64,000 nt of DNA from NCBI GenBank assembly GCA_964534555.1, contig CAZHRK010000001.1, positions 1 to 64,000 on the forward strand, written 5' to 3'. Of this stretch, positions 41,612 through 50,479 are shown piece by piece. Source of the DNA: CAZHRK01 sp964534555 (GTDB lineage: Bacteria; Babelota; Babeliae; Babelales; RVW-14). The position numbers were made by a program, and so were the translations under genes. The notes below the pieces were generated by a model that was not told the DNA's origin, ran no database searches, and saw only the letters and a list, made by a program, of their open reading frames with translations. How positions within the stretch are numbered: the first letter of the stretch is position 1; each line of letters opens with the position of its first letter.

Positions 41612-42433
41612 ATGAACCTACACAGCACCTCTGTATCAATCATAAAAGCAATCAGACTCCAACTCGCGCTCAGCATGATAGCACTTCCGATCTTGCTTTC
41701 GTGGGGCCTTGGAATTTCAGCGCTCACCATCGTCTCAAATATTATCTTCACCCCTGTGCTAGCGCTTTTTTTACTCGTCAGCACTACTATTTTTATTGGT
41801 GTTTTGTTCGGTTTTGAATGCAGCGCGCTTAAACAACTACTTAATTGGCTTACAGGCGCATGGGATTGGATACTTTCTCATGCCGGAAGCACAACGGTCA
41901 TGACAGTTGCATGCCCACACCCTGCGCTACTTTTTGGAATTACAGCGTGCTCACTGACGCTACTTTTTAGATGGCGCCACAAAGACGCGTGGCAGCATAT
42001 TATAATCTGTGGCAGCACCCTTATGATTATTTTTGCCCTAGGATTTGCAGAAGGCAGTAAAAATCAAAAAACAAGCGGCTGCTGGGGCGCATCAAAAAAT
42101 ATTCGGGTTATCCCGCTTAAACAGCGCAGAAGGCTTATTGTTATCGACTCAGGCTTTTTTGGGCGGCATACCATGCCAGCGCGCACAGTAACATACCAAT
42201 TTATACCGCTTCTTATAAAAAAATACGGCACAGCGCACCTTGCAGAATTGCGTCTTAATAGAATCGGCTACAGAAGCCTTAAAGCAGCGCAGACTCTTTG
42301 TAAAAGAGATCTTGTTGATGCGCTTTGGCTTGCGCAATCACCAGATGATTTACCAGATTATGCAAACAAACTGCTGAATGAATTAAAAGATCTTTGCAAA
42401 CAAAAAAACATTAGAATCGTCTGCACAGACTAA
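41612..42433 (+). CDS. ComEC/Rec2-like protein, truncated
   Basis: 273 residues. The N-terminal helices, with IRLQLALSMIALPILLSW and IVSNIIFTPVLALF, match the last membrane segments of the ComEC competence domain. After further helices (to about 140) comes a stretch shaped like the ComEC metallo-beta-lactamase domain (VIDSGFFG, then YQFIPLLIKKYGTAHLAELRL), but where HxHxDH is expected there is none (NRIGYRSLKA). The DUF4131 part and most competence helices of the usual 600-800-residue protein are missing. No ribosome site precedes the ATG. It is either a reduced ComEC partner or a decaying remnant. It overlaps gpsA by 4 nt at the 3' ends. Confidence 0.6.
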   Translation: MNLHSTSVSIIKAIRLQLALSMIALPILLSWGLGISALTIVSNIIFTPVLALFLLVSTTIFIGVLFGFECSALKQLLNWLTGAWDWILSHAGSTTVMTVACPHPALLFGITACSLTLLFRWRHKDAWQHIIICGSTLMIIFALGFAEGSKNQKTSGCWGASKNIRVIPLKQRRRLIVIDSGFFGRHTMPARTVTYQFIPLLIKKYGTAHLAELRLNRIGYRSLKAAQTLCKRDLVDALWLAQSPDDLPDYANKLLNELKDLCKQKNIRIVCTD

Positions 42434-43407
42434 ATTTGCTTCATGCACTCAATCAGTGATTTGTTTTCAAAAACCGCCTCATAAACGCCCGTTAAGAGCG
42501 GAAGCTGAATCCCACGTTCTTGCAAGAGCGTGTAGAGCGACTGACAGGTGTTAATGCCTTCGGGCAGTACTGGCATGTAATTAAGAAGCTCTGCAAGAGC
42601 TATGCCCTTACCAAGAAACATTCCCGCCTTAAAGTTTTTACTCGTCATGCTCGTGCAGGTTAAAATCATGTCGCCAAAGCCCGCAAGGCCGTACATGGTC
42701 TCTTGTTTACCGCCAAGCGCGGTCATAAGCATGCCCATCTCAGCAACGCCTCGCGTCATCATGTATGCGATGGTATTGTCTTTCATGCTTGCGCCATGTG
42801 CGATGCCACTTGCGATTGCTAGCACATTTTTGAGCGCACCCCCAAGCTGAATACCAAGCACATCATCTGACAAATGTATTTTGAAAAAATCATTTTCAAA
42901 AATGCCTTTGACTTTCACCGCGTAGGAAGGCTCTGTTGATGCAACCATAACAGCCGTCAACGCTTTTTCCATAAGGTCTTTTGCAAAGCTCGGCCCACCA
43001 ACAACAGAAATAATAACGTCATTTCCCAAAATGTTTTGAAGTATCTGGCTCGGCATAAAATGCGTCTGCATCTCTATGCCCTTGCTCAGCATAATCCAGT
43101 GTTTTTTAGCCGCGCTAGGCACGAGCGCCGTAATCGTTGCCAAAACAGATCGAAGATAGGCAACCGGAATTGCTTCGACAACAATATCGCTATGAGAAAA
43201 CGCAGTAGCAAGATCAGATGTTGCTTTGAGTGATGGATGCAGATCAAACCCTGGGAGGTAAGAATCATTACGGTGCACCTGCTCTATTGCTTGAGCAAGT
43301 GAGGGCTCAAGGCACCACATAAGCACATCATGGCCGTTTTCAGCAAGGGTATGAGCTATGGCAGTTCCCCAGCTCCCAGCGCCTAAAACCATGATACGCT
43401 GTTTCAT
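42430..43407 (-). CDS. gpsA: Glycerol-3-phosphate dehydrogenase [NAD(P)+]
   Basis: Reduces dihydroxyacetone phosphate to glycerol 3-phosphate for phospholipid synthesis. 325 residues. Rossmann motif VLGAGSWGTAIAHTLAENGH, then MLSKGIE, VVGGPSFAKD, and the catalytic lysine region LGGALKNVLAIASGIAHG, followed by RGVAEMGMLMTALGG and GLAGFGDMILTCTS. Its ATG shares one base with the uppS stop (TAATG). Confidence 0.96.
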   Translation of the reverse strand: MKQRIMVLGAGSWGTAIAHTLAENGHDVLMWCLEPSLAQAIEQVHRNDSYLPGFDLHPSLKATSDLATAFSHSDIVVEAIPVAYLRSVLATITALVPSAAKKHWIMLSKGIEMQTHFMPSQILQNILGNDVIISVVGGPSFAKDLMEKALTAVMVASTEPSYAVKVKGIFENDFFKIHLSDDVLGIQLGGALKNVLAIASGIAHGASMKDNTIAYMMTRGVAEMGMLMTALGGKQETMYGLAGFGDMILTCTSMTSKNFKAGMFLGKGIALAELLNYMPVLPEGINTCQSLYTLLQERGIQLPLLTGVYEAVFENKSLIECMKQI

Positions 43408-44093
43408 TACACACCAAAATTTCGTTGGATGCTATAAAAATTGGTAACGCAATCATCAAGAAGCTGCGGTGTTACCTCTGGCCACAAACAATCAAGAAAC
43501 ATAAGCTCGCTGTATGCAGCCTGAAAGAGCATAAGATTGCTCAATCGTTTGCTGCCACCTGTTCGTATAATCAAATCAGGCTCAGGAATGCCATGCGTCC
43601 AAAGCGAAGCCTTAAAAATATCTTCATTAATTGCCTCAAGCGCAAGCTCACCATTCGCAACGCGTGCTGCAATAATTTTTGTGGCATCAACAAGCTCTGT
43701 CTGTGAGCCATAACAAAAGAGGAGCACAAGATTAAGCGTTGTAAGATGCGCTGTTTGAGCTTCGATTTCTTCTATTGTTTTCATGAGTGGCGCAGGAAAA
43801 AGTTCGCGCTTACCAACAAATCGTACGCGCACACCAGCTTCAATAAGCTCGTGTTTTGCTTTTTTAAAGCCATCTTGTAGAAGAGAAAAAAGAGCTGATT
43901 GCTCAGCTTCAGATCGTTTAAAATTTTCGAGCGAAAACGTATAAAAAGACAGGTACTTAATGCCTCGCTTGATGCATAGATCAATCGCACCTTTGATAGC
44001 TTCCATACCTTTTTTATGCCCCATAAAGCTTGCAAGCTTATGCTGCATAGCCCAGCGACGATTTCCGTCGGGGATGATGGAAAGATGAAGCAT
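43407..44093 (-). CDS. uppS: Isoprenyl transferase (undecaprenyl diphosphate synthase)
   Basis: Cis-prenyltransferase that makes the lipid carrier for peptidoglycan and surface glycans. 228 residues. Motifs: IIPDGNRRWA with the catalytic Asp, GHKKGMEAI, YLSFYTFSLENFKRS, and the C-terminal DLIIRTGGSKRLSNLMLFQ and ELMFLDCLWPEV. In the RTGG segment many homologs read RTSGE-xR-[LI]SN; here GGSKRLSN. AAAGGG sits about 8 nt upstream. It is coupled to gpsA. Confidence 0.95.
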   Translation of the reverse strand: MLHLSIIPDGNRRWAMQHKLASFMGHKKGMEAIKGAIDLCIKRGIKYLSFYTFSLENFKRSEAEQSALFSLLQDGFKKAKHELIEAGVRVRFVGKRELFPAPLMKTIEEIEAQTAHLTTLNLVLLFCYGSQTELVDATKIIAARVANGELALEAINEDIFKASLWTHGIPEPDLIIRTGGSKRLSNLMLFQAAYSELMFLDCLWPEVTPQLLDDCVTNFYSIQRNFGV

Positions 44094-44404
44094 ACGAAGA
44101 ACCCTTTTACGTACTAACTTACCCGGCGGTTAAAAGAGTAGCTCATTTTTCGGAAGTTTCAATGTTTGGCGTTTTGCTAACTCAAAGCTCAGAAAGATAC
44201 AAAGAGCAGGTTAAATCTGAGATAAAAACTAAAAAACATGCATTTCACGCTGTTTTAAGACAAAGATTATTCTGCTAACCTGAAAAGATGTATGATAAAA
44301 ACTATGATATATAAAGAATTATACCTTGTAACCCTTTATTTACCATGTGATAAAGAGGTAAGCTCCAACAAGCGAAGATGCAAGAATTAAGTTAAGGAGA
44401 CAGC
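44094..44404. other. Divergent intergenic region, nothing definite
   Basis: 311 nt, AT-rich, between uppS and the HAD-phosphatase gene. Several -10-like words are present (TATGAT at 44291 and 44303, TATACC at 44320), but none has a good -35 box. Confidence 0.35.
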
Positions 44405-45142
44405 ATGGACATTCTAAAAAACAAAATTAAAGCTGTCATTTTCGACATGGACGGTACCATTCTTGAAACCGAACATATTTGGTGGCAAGCAACGCGCAAC
44501 CTCGTTGAGCTGCATGGAGTCATTGTTACTCCTGAGCTTGAAGAGATGCTGAGCAAGCGCTTGTCTGGCCAAGGTCTTAAGAATGCCGTAACAATCATTA
44601 AAGATATCTGTATGATATCATCTGATATTGATTTGCTTATTAAACAGCAAGTTGAAATCGCTGAGCTTTTATTCAAGCAGCAGCTTTCATTCATACGCGG
44701 ATTCGAGCAATTTCACGACCTGCTCAAGGGACTTGATATCCCAACTGGGGTGGCGACAAACGCTCAGCCTGACTATCTTAAAAACATTTGTCAGCAAATG
44801 AACTTTGAAAGTTTCTTTGGTCAAAACGTGTATTGCATAGCTGATGTTGAATACCGAGCAAAGCCTGATCCGGCGCTCTTTTTATACACAGCAGAAAAGC
44901 TTGGTGTAAAGCCTGAAGAGTGTATTGTATTTGAAGACTCTTTGCCTGGATTTATGGCAGCCAAAGCTGCTGGGATACCCTGCATTGCAATCAAAAATCA
45001 AAACAATCAGCACTTACTCGAGCACGTTATTGCGTCAATTCCAGACTATCACCACGCACCTGAAGCGCTGATTAAGCTCACGCGTGATCTTGAAGCACAA
45101 AAGCCTGCAGAGCAAACAATTGTTCTTACAGACGCAGTTTAA
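44405..45142 (+). CDS. HAD-superfamily phosphatase (beta-phosphoglucomutase-like)
   Basis: 245 residues. HAD motifs: I, VIFDMDGTILE near residue 13; II, GVATNAQ near 117; III, the lysine in YRAKPDP near 158; IV, IVFEDSLPGFMAA near 178. The helical cap between motifs I and II (about 25-95) is of the C1 type found in beta-phosphoglucomutases and phosphoglycolate phosphatases. The natural substrate is not predictable. AAGGAG lies 5 nt before the ATG. Confidence 0.88.
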   Translation: MDILKNKIKAVIFDMDGTILETEHIWWQATRNLVELHGVIVTPELEEMLSKRLSGQGLKNAVTIIKDICMISSDIDLLIKQQVEIAELLFKQQLSFIRGFEQFHDLLKGLDIPTGVATNAQPDYLKNICQQMNFESFFGQNVYCIADVEYRAKPDPALFLYTAEKLGVKPEECIVFEDSLPGFMAAKAAGIPCIAIKNQNNQHLLEHVIASIPDYHHAPEALIKLTRDLEAQKPAEQTIVLTDAV

Positions 45143-45153
45143 TATATTGCTGC

Positions 45154-45181
45154 TTCAAATTACCCAAAGCCATTTTATACT
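45154..45181 (+). promoter_or_regulatory. Possible promoter of the kdsC-lptC pair
   Basis: TTCAAA (45154-45159), 16-bp spacer, TATACT (45176-45181). A small AGAGC/GCTCT hairpin follows in the leader at about 45222-45237. Confidence 0.4.
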
Positions 45182-45265
45182 ATCTACCTGGGCGCCCCAC
45201 CCGGTGCTCATACCACGATACAGAGCTATGAGGCTCTTTCTATAACTCATTAAAACGAGGTTGCT

Positions 45266-45865
45266 ATGTCTCCACAAGCACAAAACGATTGTACATGGTT
45301 TAAAAATGTTTGTGGCAACAGCGCGCTCGTAGCAAAACTTAAATCTATAAAACTTATTATTTCTGATGTTGATGGCACCCTGACAGATGCAGGCATTTAT
45401 GTTGACGGGGCAGGAGAAGGCGGCCGAGTTTTTTCTGTTCAAGACGGATATTGTATAGCTTTTGCGCAGCAAACAGGCTTGCGCATTGGGTTTATGAGCG
45501 GGAAAAATAATCCGTCACTGCTCGAACGAGGAAGAAAACTTGGAATCCCAGAAGACTTGCTCGTTGGCGGCGAACTTGATAAACCATCAGCAATCGGCAT
45601 CATCCAAAAAAAATATGGTCTGCACCCAGAAGAAACACTGATCATCGGCGATGACCAGCTTGATGTAATGGTCAAACACGCCAAAAAAGCAGCGCTTTTT
45701 ATTACACCATCAAATGCACCCTTTTATATTCAAGCTCAAGCAGATGCTGTTGTGCCACGACACGGTGGCGATAGCGCATTCAGACTCCTTCTTGACGTGA
45801 TTCTTTATTTAAATAAGGCCCACTTTGCGCAAGAAGTTATACAAAACTTAGTTAATCATGACTAA
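45266..45865 (+). CDS. kdsC: 3-deoxy-D-manno-octulosonate 8-phosphate phosphatase (KdsC-like HAD)
   Basis: Releases Kdo from Kdo 8-phosphate, the step after KdsA. 199 residues of the cap-less HAD type IIIC: IISDVDGTLTDAGIYVD near residue 32, SVQDGYCIAFAQQTGLRIGFMSG, LDKPSAI and IGDDQLDVMV. The family's characteristic TDG-[IV]Y segment is present as TDAGIYVD. An N-terminal extension of about 25 residues precedes motif I. The next gene resembles lptC, and kdsC-lptC is a classic order, which supports the call over a generic HAD phosphatase. Confidence 0.87.
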   Translation: MSPQAQNDCTWFKNVCGNSALVAKLKSIKLIISDVDGTLTDAGIYVDGAGEGGRVFSVQDGYCIAFAQQTGLRIGFMSGKNNPSLLERGRKLGIPEDLLVGGELDKPSAIGIIQKKYGLHPEETLIIGDDQLDVMVKHAKKAALFITPSNAPFYIQAQADAVVPRHGGDSAFRLLLDVILYLNKAHFAQEVIQNLVNHD

Positions 45866-46400
45866 AAAATTACTTATTTTTTGGGCGGGTGTAACAACAG
45901 CGGGGATTATTGTTTTATGCCTCCTCACACTACAACCCGAGAAGAGAAAAAAGTTAGCAAGCTCAGAGCAGCCGCTTATCACAGCGAGCGAAATTACCTT
46001 TCGGCACCGTGATAAAAAAAAAGGAATCGTAAGCACTATTCACGCCGCACTATCGACGTACAACGAAAAAAAATCACAAGCAGCGCTCACAAATCTATCT
46101 GTCACTGTACTTAAAAACAAAGATATCATCGCCCAGCTCACAACTGAATCTGCGCTTTATGAGACAAAATTAAAAACCCTCAGCTTTACAAAACCCCTTA
46201 CTGGGACAGTGCTTGGGGGGAAAATCGATATTCAAGAAGCATGCTATACAACTCATAATCACATGATTATGGCAAATAAACAGATTGCTTTTGAAAGCTC
46301 AGAATTAACGATAACTGCGACAAACGGGTCTATCGATTTAGAGACTCATCAGATTGTTCTTAATCATGTTTTTTCAGAGTATCGGAGTGAAAAAAGCTAA
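45858..46400 (+). CDS. lptC: LptC-like LPS-export protein
   Basis: 180 residues with one N-terminal membrane helix (about 4-24) and a periplasmic beta-rich domain. Recognisable LptC-like steps are LITASEITFRHRDK, TTESALYETKLKTLSF, the GTVLGGKIDIQEACY turn and ATNGSIDLETHQIVLNHVF. LptC links the LptBFG transporter to the periplasmic LptA bridge. Sequence divergence is high; the call leans on architecture and on the 8-nt overlap with the kdsC-like gene. It ends in a 4-nt overlap with convergent comF. Confidence 0.65.
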   Translation: MTKKLLIFWAGVTTAGIIVLCLLTLQPEKRKKLASSEQPLITASEITFRHRDKKKGIVSTIHAALSTYNEKKSQAALTNLSVTVLKNKDIIAQLTTESALYETKLKTLSFTKPLTGTVLGGKIDIQEACYTTHNHMIMANKQIAFESSELTITATNGSIDLETHQIVLNHVFSEYRSEKS

Positions 46401-47074
46401 ACTGCGCGGCAACAAACAAGAGCTTTTATAGACGCAGGCTTATACGCTTGGAGGACTTTTGCAGCTTGAGTCAGCGTTGCACCAGTAGTACAAAGATCAT
46501 CAACAAGCAGAATATGCTTACCCTCAAGATACTCTCTCATGCGGGGCGCGTACCACCAGCTTGAAATAAACGCATGAGCAAGGTTCTTTTGTCTTTCAAG
46601 ACTACTTAATCCAAACTGGAATGCTGTTTTTTTATTACGCGCCAAAAGAATACGCAGTGGCTTATTGCTCCGCCTGGCGATCTCTCGCCCAGCCACAACA
46701 GCTTGGTTATAGCCGCGGCGCGCGTAGCGAGTCCAGTGCAAAGGTATGGGGACAATAACATCATAGCTCAAATCCGAAATTTGAACGTAATCAGCCATGA
46801 TCTGACCCATGACATGAGCAGCTTTAAGGCTGCCACTAAATTTTTTAGTAACAAGCGGCTTAAGTGGTTGGTCATACACGCCTACTGCGTGAACAACCAT
46901 GCATGAGCCCTTGCCCAGTGACATATGCCGGGTAACAATAGGCTTACGCCGCGCAGCACAATGATCACAAAAATAACGCTGGTTGACGCTCAGCAAATGC
47001 TCACATCCAAAGCAAAGCGATGGAAAGAGTGTTTCTTTAATTGCTTTGAGTAAAGCTAAGCCAGGAGCACGCAC
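46397..47074 (-). CDS. comF: ComF family phosphoribosyltransferase-like protein
   Basis: 225 residues. N-terminal zinc ribbon (LCFGCEHLL ... FCDHCAARR, about 20-43) and a C-terminal phosphoribosyltransferase fold: VPIPLHWTRYARRGYNQA, then LERQKNLAHAF, and the PRPP loop HILLVDDLCTTGATLTQAA. ComF proteins are needed for DNA uptake in several bacteria. With the ComEC remnant and the PilN-like gene it hints at a past or present transformation system. It follows lspA by 3 nt. Confidence 0.93.
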   Translation of the reverse strand: MRAPGLALLKAIKETLFPSLCFGCEHLLSVNQRYFCDHCAARRKPIVTRHMSLGKGSCMVVHAVGVYDQPLKPLVTKKFSGSLKAAHVMGQIMADYVQISDLSYDVIVPIPLHWTRYARRGYNQAVVAGREIARRSNKPLRILLARNKKTAFQFGLSSLERQKNLAHAFISSWWYAPRMREYLEGKHILLVDDLCTTGATLTQAAKVLQAYKPASIKALVCCRAV

Positions 47075-47077
47075 ACA

Positions 47078-47545
47078 TCACTCTTCTGTAAATGAACGCA
47101 AAAATATAAGCCCAGCGCAGACGGAGATAAAAACATCTGCAAGATTAAAAACAGGCATACTCCACGCGCCATAATGCAGATGAATAAAGTCAATCACAGC
47201 ACCAATTGTTATACGGTCGTACATATTTGAAAGAGCCGCAGAAATGAGCATAAGCTCAAAGTAAACAGTGCGGCCCGTAAGCGCACGCTTAAGCGTGTAA
47301 AAGCCAAAAAATAAAAGTACCCCGCTTATAAGCCCAATAAGCATATAAAACTGGGCTGCTGTGTGCGCAGCTAAAAGACTCCAACTAACGCCATGATTAA
47401 ACGTGAGAACAAACTCACACCAGCTAAAAACTCTAACCGAAAGAGCCGTCAGCTCATCAAGCGCTATGCCCTTTGTGTACTGATCTACAAGAAAAGGCCC
47501 AAGAATTGATGTTAAAAAAAGCAATAGTCGGGTTAGGAGCATCAT
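47078..47545 (-). CDS. lspA: Lipoprotein signal peptidase (signal peptidase II)
   Basis: Inner-membrane aspartyl protease that cleaves prolipoproteins. 155 residues, four helices. Catalytic motifs: SNMYDRITIGAVIDFI with the first Asp, and PVFNLADVFI with the second. The conserved N-terminal D(Q)YTK segment is DQYTKGIAL. Its start overlaps pheT by 4 nt. Confidence 0.95.
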   Translation of the reverse strand: MMLLTRLLLFLTSILGPFLVDQYTKGIALDELTALSVRVFSWCEFVLTFNHGVSWSLLAAHTAAQFYMLIGLISGVLLFFGFYTLKRALTGRTVYFELMLISAALSNMYDRITIGAVIDFIHLHYGAWSMPVFNLADVFISVCAGLIFLRSFTEE

Positions 47546-49914
47546 GCGCGCACCTGCATTCCTGCATCAGTTAAACATGAGATCGCGCGCTTAAGCACAG
47601 TCTCAAGCTCATCTTTATCAAGCGTTTTAGTATGATCAGAAAGCCACATACGCATCGTAAGAGAGCGCTTATCAACCCACTCGTCTTTTTCAAAAAAGTC
47701 GACTAATTCAACGCGGTAAATAGACGGGCTGACTGCTTGCAACATGTCAGATACACGCTCAACGGTTGTAGAGCGCGGAACAAACGCGCTGATATCAAGG
47801 TAGGTATCTTGAAATTTTGATATATGCGCAAAACGATGACTTGGAGGAGTTTTTCCAAGTAAGAAATCAGCATCGATTTCAAAAATAAATGCTTCAGACG
47901 GAACGTTGACACCAAGCTTATCAAGAAACGCACCATTTGCCTTACCAGCGTACCCAATAAGCATATCTGCATAATGGAGTGATGCTGTTTGATACGGCAT
48001 ATACCAAGGCTCGTGCTGCTGGGCCTGCTTCCACGCCACAGCACCGTGGCGAAATCCTTGAGCATGAAGCACATCGTTTACGATAGCTTTATGCTTATAG
48101 AAATCAACGCTTGCTCGTTTTTTAAAGAAAATCCCTGCAAGCATTTTACGCTCAACAGCATCTTCACCAGATGGCTGCCAAACTCTACCCAGCTCAAAAA
48201 ACGCCAGCTCATCGTGCATAACGTGATTATCATGAACGTTTTTCACAAGACCAGGAACCAGTGACGTAATCATACGATACAAGTTCTCTGAGATTGGGTT
48301 TTGAAGCTGAACAGCGGTCTGCGGAGCATAATCCAAAACGCGCAAAAAGGATTCGTCGTAAAGCGAATAGTTTTGCTGCTCAATCATACCTGCGCCAAAA
48401 GCACACACACGCTTCAGCTGGTGCTCTCGGTCAAGCTCATGGAGCGGATGCGGCATGCGGGCAAGCTGAGGCATTTCGAGTGGTATACGCTCAAATCCGT
48501 AGCTTCGAACAACCTCTTCAAGAATATCTTCTTTGATCTTGATATCCTTACTTGATCTAAAGGTCGGCACGGTAATAAGGTACACAATCCCGCCATCTGC
48601 GGCTTGAGACGTTAAAACTTTAAACTCAAGGCGCTGCAACAAAGAAACAATTTGATCTGATGAAAGCTGAACACCCATGCGAGATACTAGAAAATCATGG
48701 GTAACTTCAAGCACGAGATGTTGAGCTTGGCTGCCAACAGAAATGATTTCATCTGCATGAGAAAATTCAAAACCCTTTTCTTTAAGCAGCTGAATAAAGC
48801 GCATAATAGCAACGGGAGGAAGATTTCGATCAAGCGTTTTTTCAAAACGGGTTGATGAATCAGTCCGCGTCTTATGTCGCTGAGCGCTGCGGCGAACAGA
48901 GCCTGCATCAAATGTTGCTGCTTCAAAAAAAATTCGTTCTGTCGCTGCACTTACACCACTATCAGCGCCACCCCTGACCCCTGCAAGGCACAATGGCCTT
49001 GAAGCATCTGCAATTACCATATCCTGTGAGCTTAAGGTTATGCTCTCATCATAAAGCAAATCCATGCGTTCATCAGGTGCTGCCATACGAATCGTAATCG
49101 CACTGTTTTTAATAGTGTCAGCATCATACGCATGAACAGGCTGCCCCCAATCATTCATCAAATAATTGGTCATATCAACAAGCCCGCTAATAGGCCTGTT
49201 TCCTATTTTAAGCAATCTGCTTGTAACCAGTAGATCCGCTGGGCGCTGCGCTATAGCGTCAAAATAAAGCCCAGTAAATCTAAAGCACGCTTGTGGAACG
49301 GTATTATGAACTGAAACCTTATTGGTCTGAGAGCCTTTTATAGCTGAAACTTCATGGAGTACTGGAAGTTTAGTGATGAGCGCTTCCTCTGGCTTAAGAC
49401 TAAGGCCCAAATACGCTGCTATTTCACGCGCAAAGCCACGATGACTCCACATGTCTGGACGATGGGTAATCGACTTATTATCAACATCAAGAATTACATC
49501 GTCAGCTTCAAATGAGCTACGCCATGTTAGCATTTGATCATCTGCTGCATAAACAGGTGGAATAATACCCTCTTTATCAACATCAAAATCAAGCATGATC
49601 GCAAAGCGGTAACCTTTATCTGTTTTGCGAATCAGAAATGCTTCATGAGCTGATTTTTGATTATGCATATCAAGCACTGCCTTGGTAAAAGGCACCTGCA
49701 CATCTGCTTTAAGCTCAGGAACACTTAATGTAACAACTGCATCAGTAATAGCTTTAATTCTACCAAGAAAAAAGCTGCTAAGATCCCATGAAAGCTTACA
49801 AACACCATCAATCTCAGCTACCTTCTTGTTGAATTCAACAACAATATGCTGAGCATCATGGTCTTGATAACGTGCATCGATATGGTCAAAAATCCATCTG
49901 AGCGAAAGTTTCAT
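47542..49914 (-). CDS. pheT: Phenylalanine--tRNA ligase beta subunit
   Basis: Beta subunit of the alpha2-beta2 synthetase that charges tRNA-Phe. 790 residues, full length: N-terminal tRNA-binding domain, B5 domain (TTYLM-like VTSRLLKIGNRPISGLVDMTNY, then THRPDMWSHRGFAREIAAYLG), a catalytic-like core (IKIKEDILEEVVRSYGFERIP) and the C-terminal anticodon-binding ferredoxin-like domain (FAHISKFQDTYLDISAFVP). Its usual partner pheS is not adjacent, so the subunits are encoded apart. Confidence 0.96.
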   Translation of the reverse strand: MKLSLRWIFDHIDARYQDHDAQHIVVEFNKKVAEIDGVCKLSWDLSSFFLGRIKAITDAVVTLSVPELKADVQVPFTKAVLDMHNQKSAHEAFLIRKTDKGYRFAIMLDFDVDKEGIIPPVYAADDQMLTWRSSFEADDVILDVDNKSITHRPDMWSHRGFAREIAAYLGLSLKPEEALITKLPVLHEVSAIKGSQTNKVSVHNTVPQACFRFTGLYFDAIAQRPADLLVTSRLLKIGNRPISGLVDMTNYLMNDWGQPVHAYDADTIKNSAITIRMAAPDERMDLLYDESITLSSQDMVIADASRPLCLAGVRGGADSGVSAATERIFFEAATFDAGSVRRSAQRHKTRTDSSTRFEKTLDRNLPPVAIMRFIQLLKEKGFEFSHADEIISVGSQAQHLVLEVTHDFLVSRMGVQLSSDQIVSLLQRLEFKVLTSQAADGGIVYLITVPTFRSSKDIKIKEDILEEVVRSYGFERIPLEMPQLARMPHPLHELDREHQLKRVCAFGAGMIEQQNYSLYDESFLRVLDYAPQTAVQLQNPISENLYRMITSLVPGLVKNVHDNHVMHDELAFFELGRVWQPSGEDAVERKMLAGIFFKKRASVDFYKHKAIVNDVLHAQGFRHGAVAWKQAQQHEPWYMPYQTASLHYADMLIGYAGKANGAFLDKLGVNVPSEAFIFEIDADFLLGKTPPSHRFAHISKFQDTYLDISAFVPRSTTVERVSDMLQAVSPSIYRVELVDFFEKDEWVDKRSLTMRMWLSDHTKTLDKDELETVLKRAISCLTDAGMQVRA

Positions 49915-50046
49915 AAAGGCATCCAGAACTATTTTACTGCAAGCAAAGAGCTTACAGTCTTGGTTTCAATACCAAAAATTTAAACATAAACGAAAGTGTG
50001 CCGTAAAGCGGCACAAACGTCAAATTCAAGCACTCAGATGCGTGAT

Positions 50047-50307
50047 TTAAGAGGAATGAGAGGTGCTCGTTCTATGGGCATAACATGACGCACAAAACGG
50101 CCTCAGCAAACCAGTTGAAAGCCTAAGCCTATGAACAGTCTCAGAATGCCTGATTACTTGGTGGCACCCATGGCAACGGCGACTCGCATCAAAAAGCTCA
50201 GGTCTGAAAGTATGTAAAAAACCAAGAATAGCGGCAATTGAAGCATGATGCGCATTGTGCGGCGTACAAAAACATAAAAACAAACAGTAGATATAGATTT
50301 TTAACAT
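50047..50307 (-). CDS. Small exported zinc-ribbon-like protein
   Basis: Not recognised. 86 residues: a hydrophobic leader (MLKIYIYCLFLCFC) and two paired cysteine motifs, CHGC and CASC, 27 residues apart, that could bind zinc. Many His residues lie between. The ribosome site is weak (GGGGGG about 8 nt before the ATG). Absence of overlap and the ordered Cys pairs favour a real gene, but it could be chance. Confidence 0.45.
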   Translation of the reverse strand: MLKIYIYCLFLCFCTPHNAHHASIAAILGFLHTFRPELFDASRRCHGCHQVIRHSETVHRLRLSTGLLRPFCASCYAHRTSTSHSS

Positions 50308-50397
50308 TAAAAAGCCCCCCGTAAAAAATCTTTGTTACTGCGAGAGGTAACACGCTGAACCACCCAAATGCTACCTTTTGTAGAAACGTGATGCAGT

Positions 50398-50430
50398 ATT
50401 TGCTTGATTAAAAAACAAAAACAAGCAAAT
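50398..50430. repeat. Inverted repeat upstream of the secreted-protein gene
   Basis: Perfect 9-bp arms ATTTGCTTG (50398-50406) and CAAGCAAAT (50422-50430) with a 15-nt A-rich loop, about 50 nt before the next ATG. It may be an operator or an mRNA hairpin. Confidence 0.45.
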
Positions 50431-50479
50431 CATCTTTAATGTGGGTACTTGCCTTACACAGACAAAATGAAGGACTTTA

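Noticed and set aside
47542..50046. A pheS gene next to pheT
   Set aside because: No frame with class II synthetase motifs lies upstream; the region holds only a small unrelated gene.
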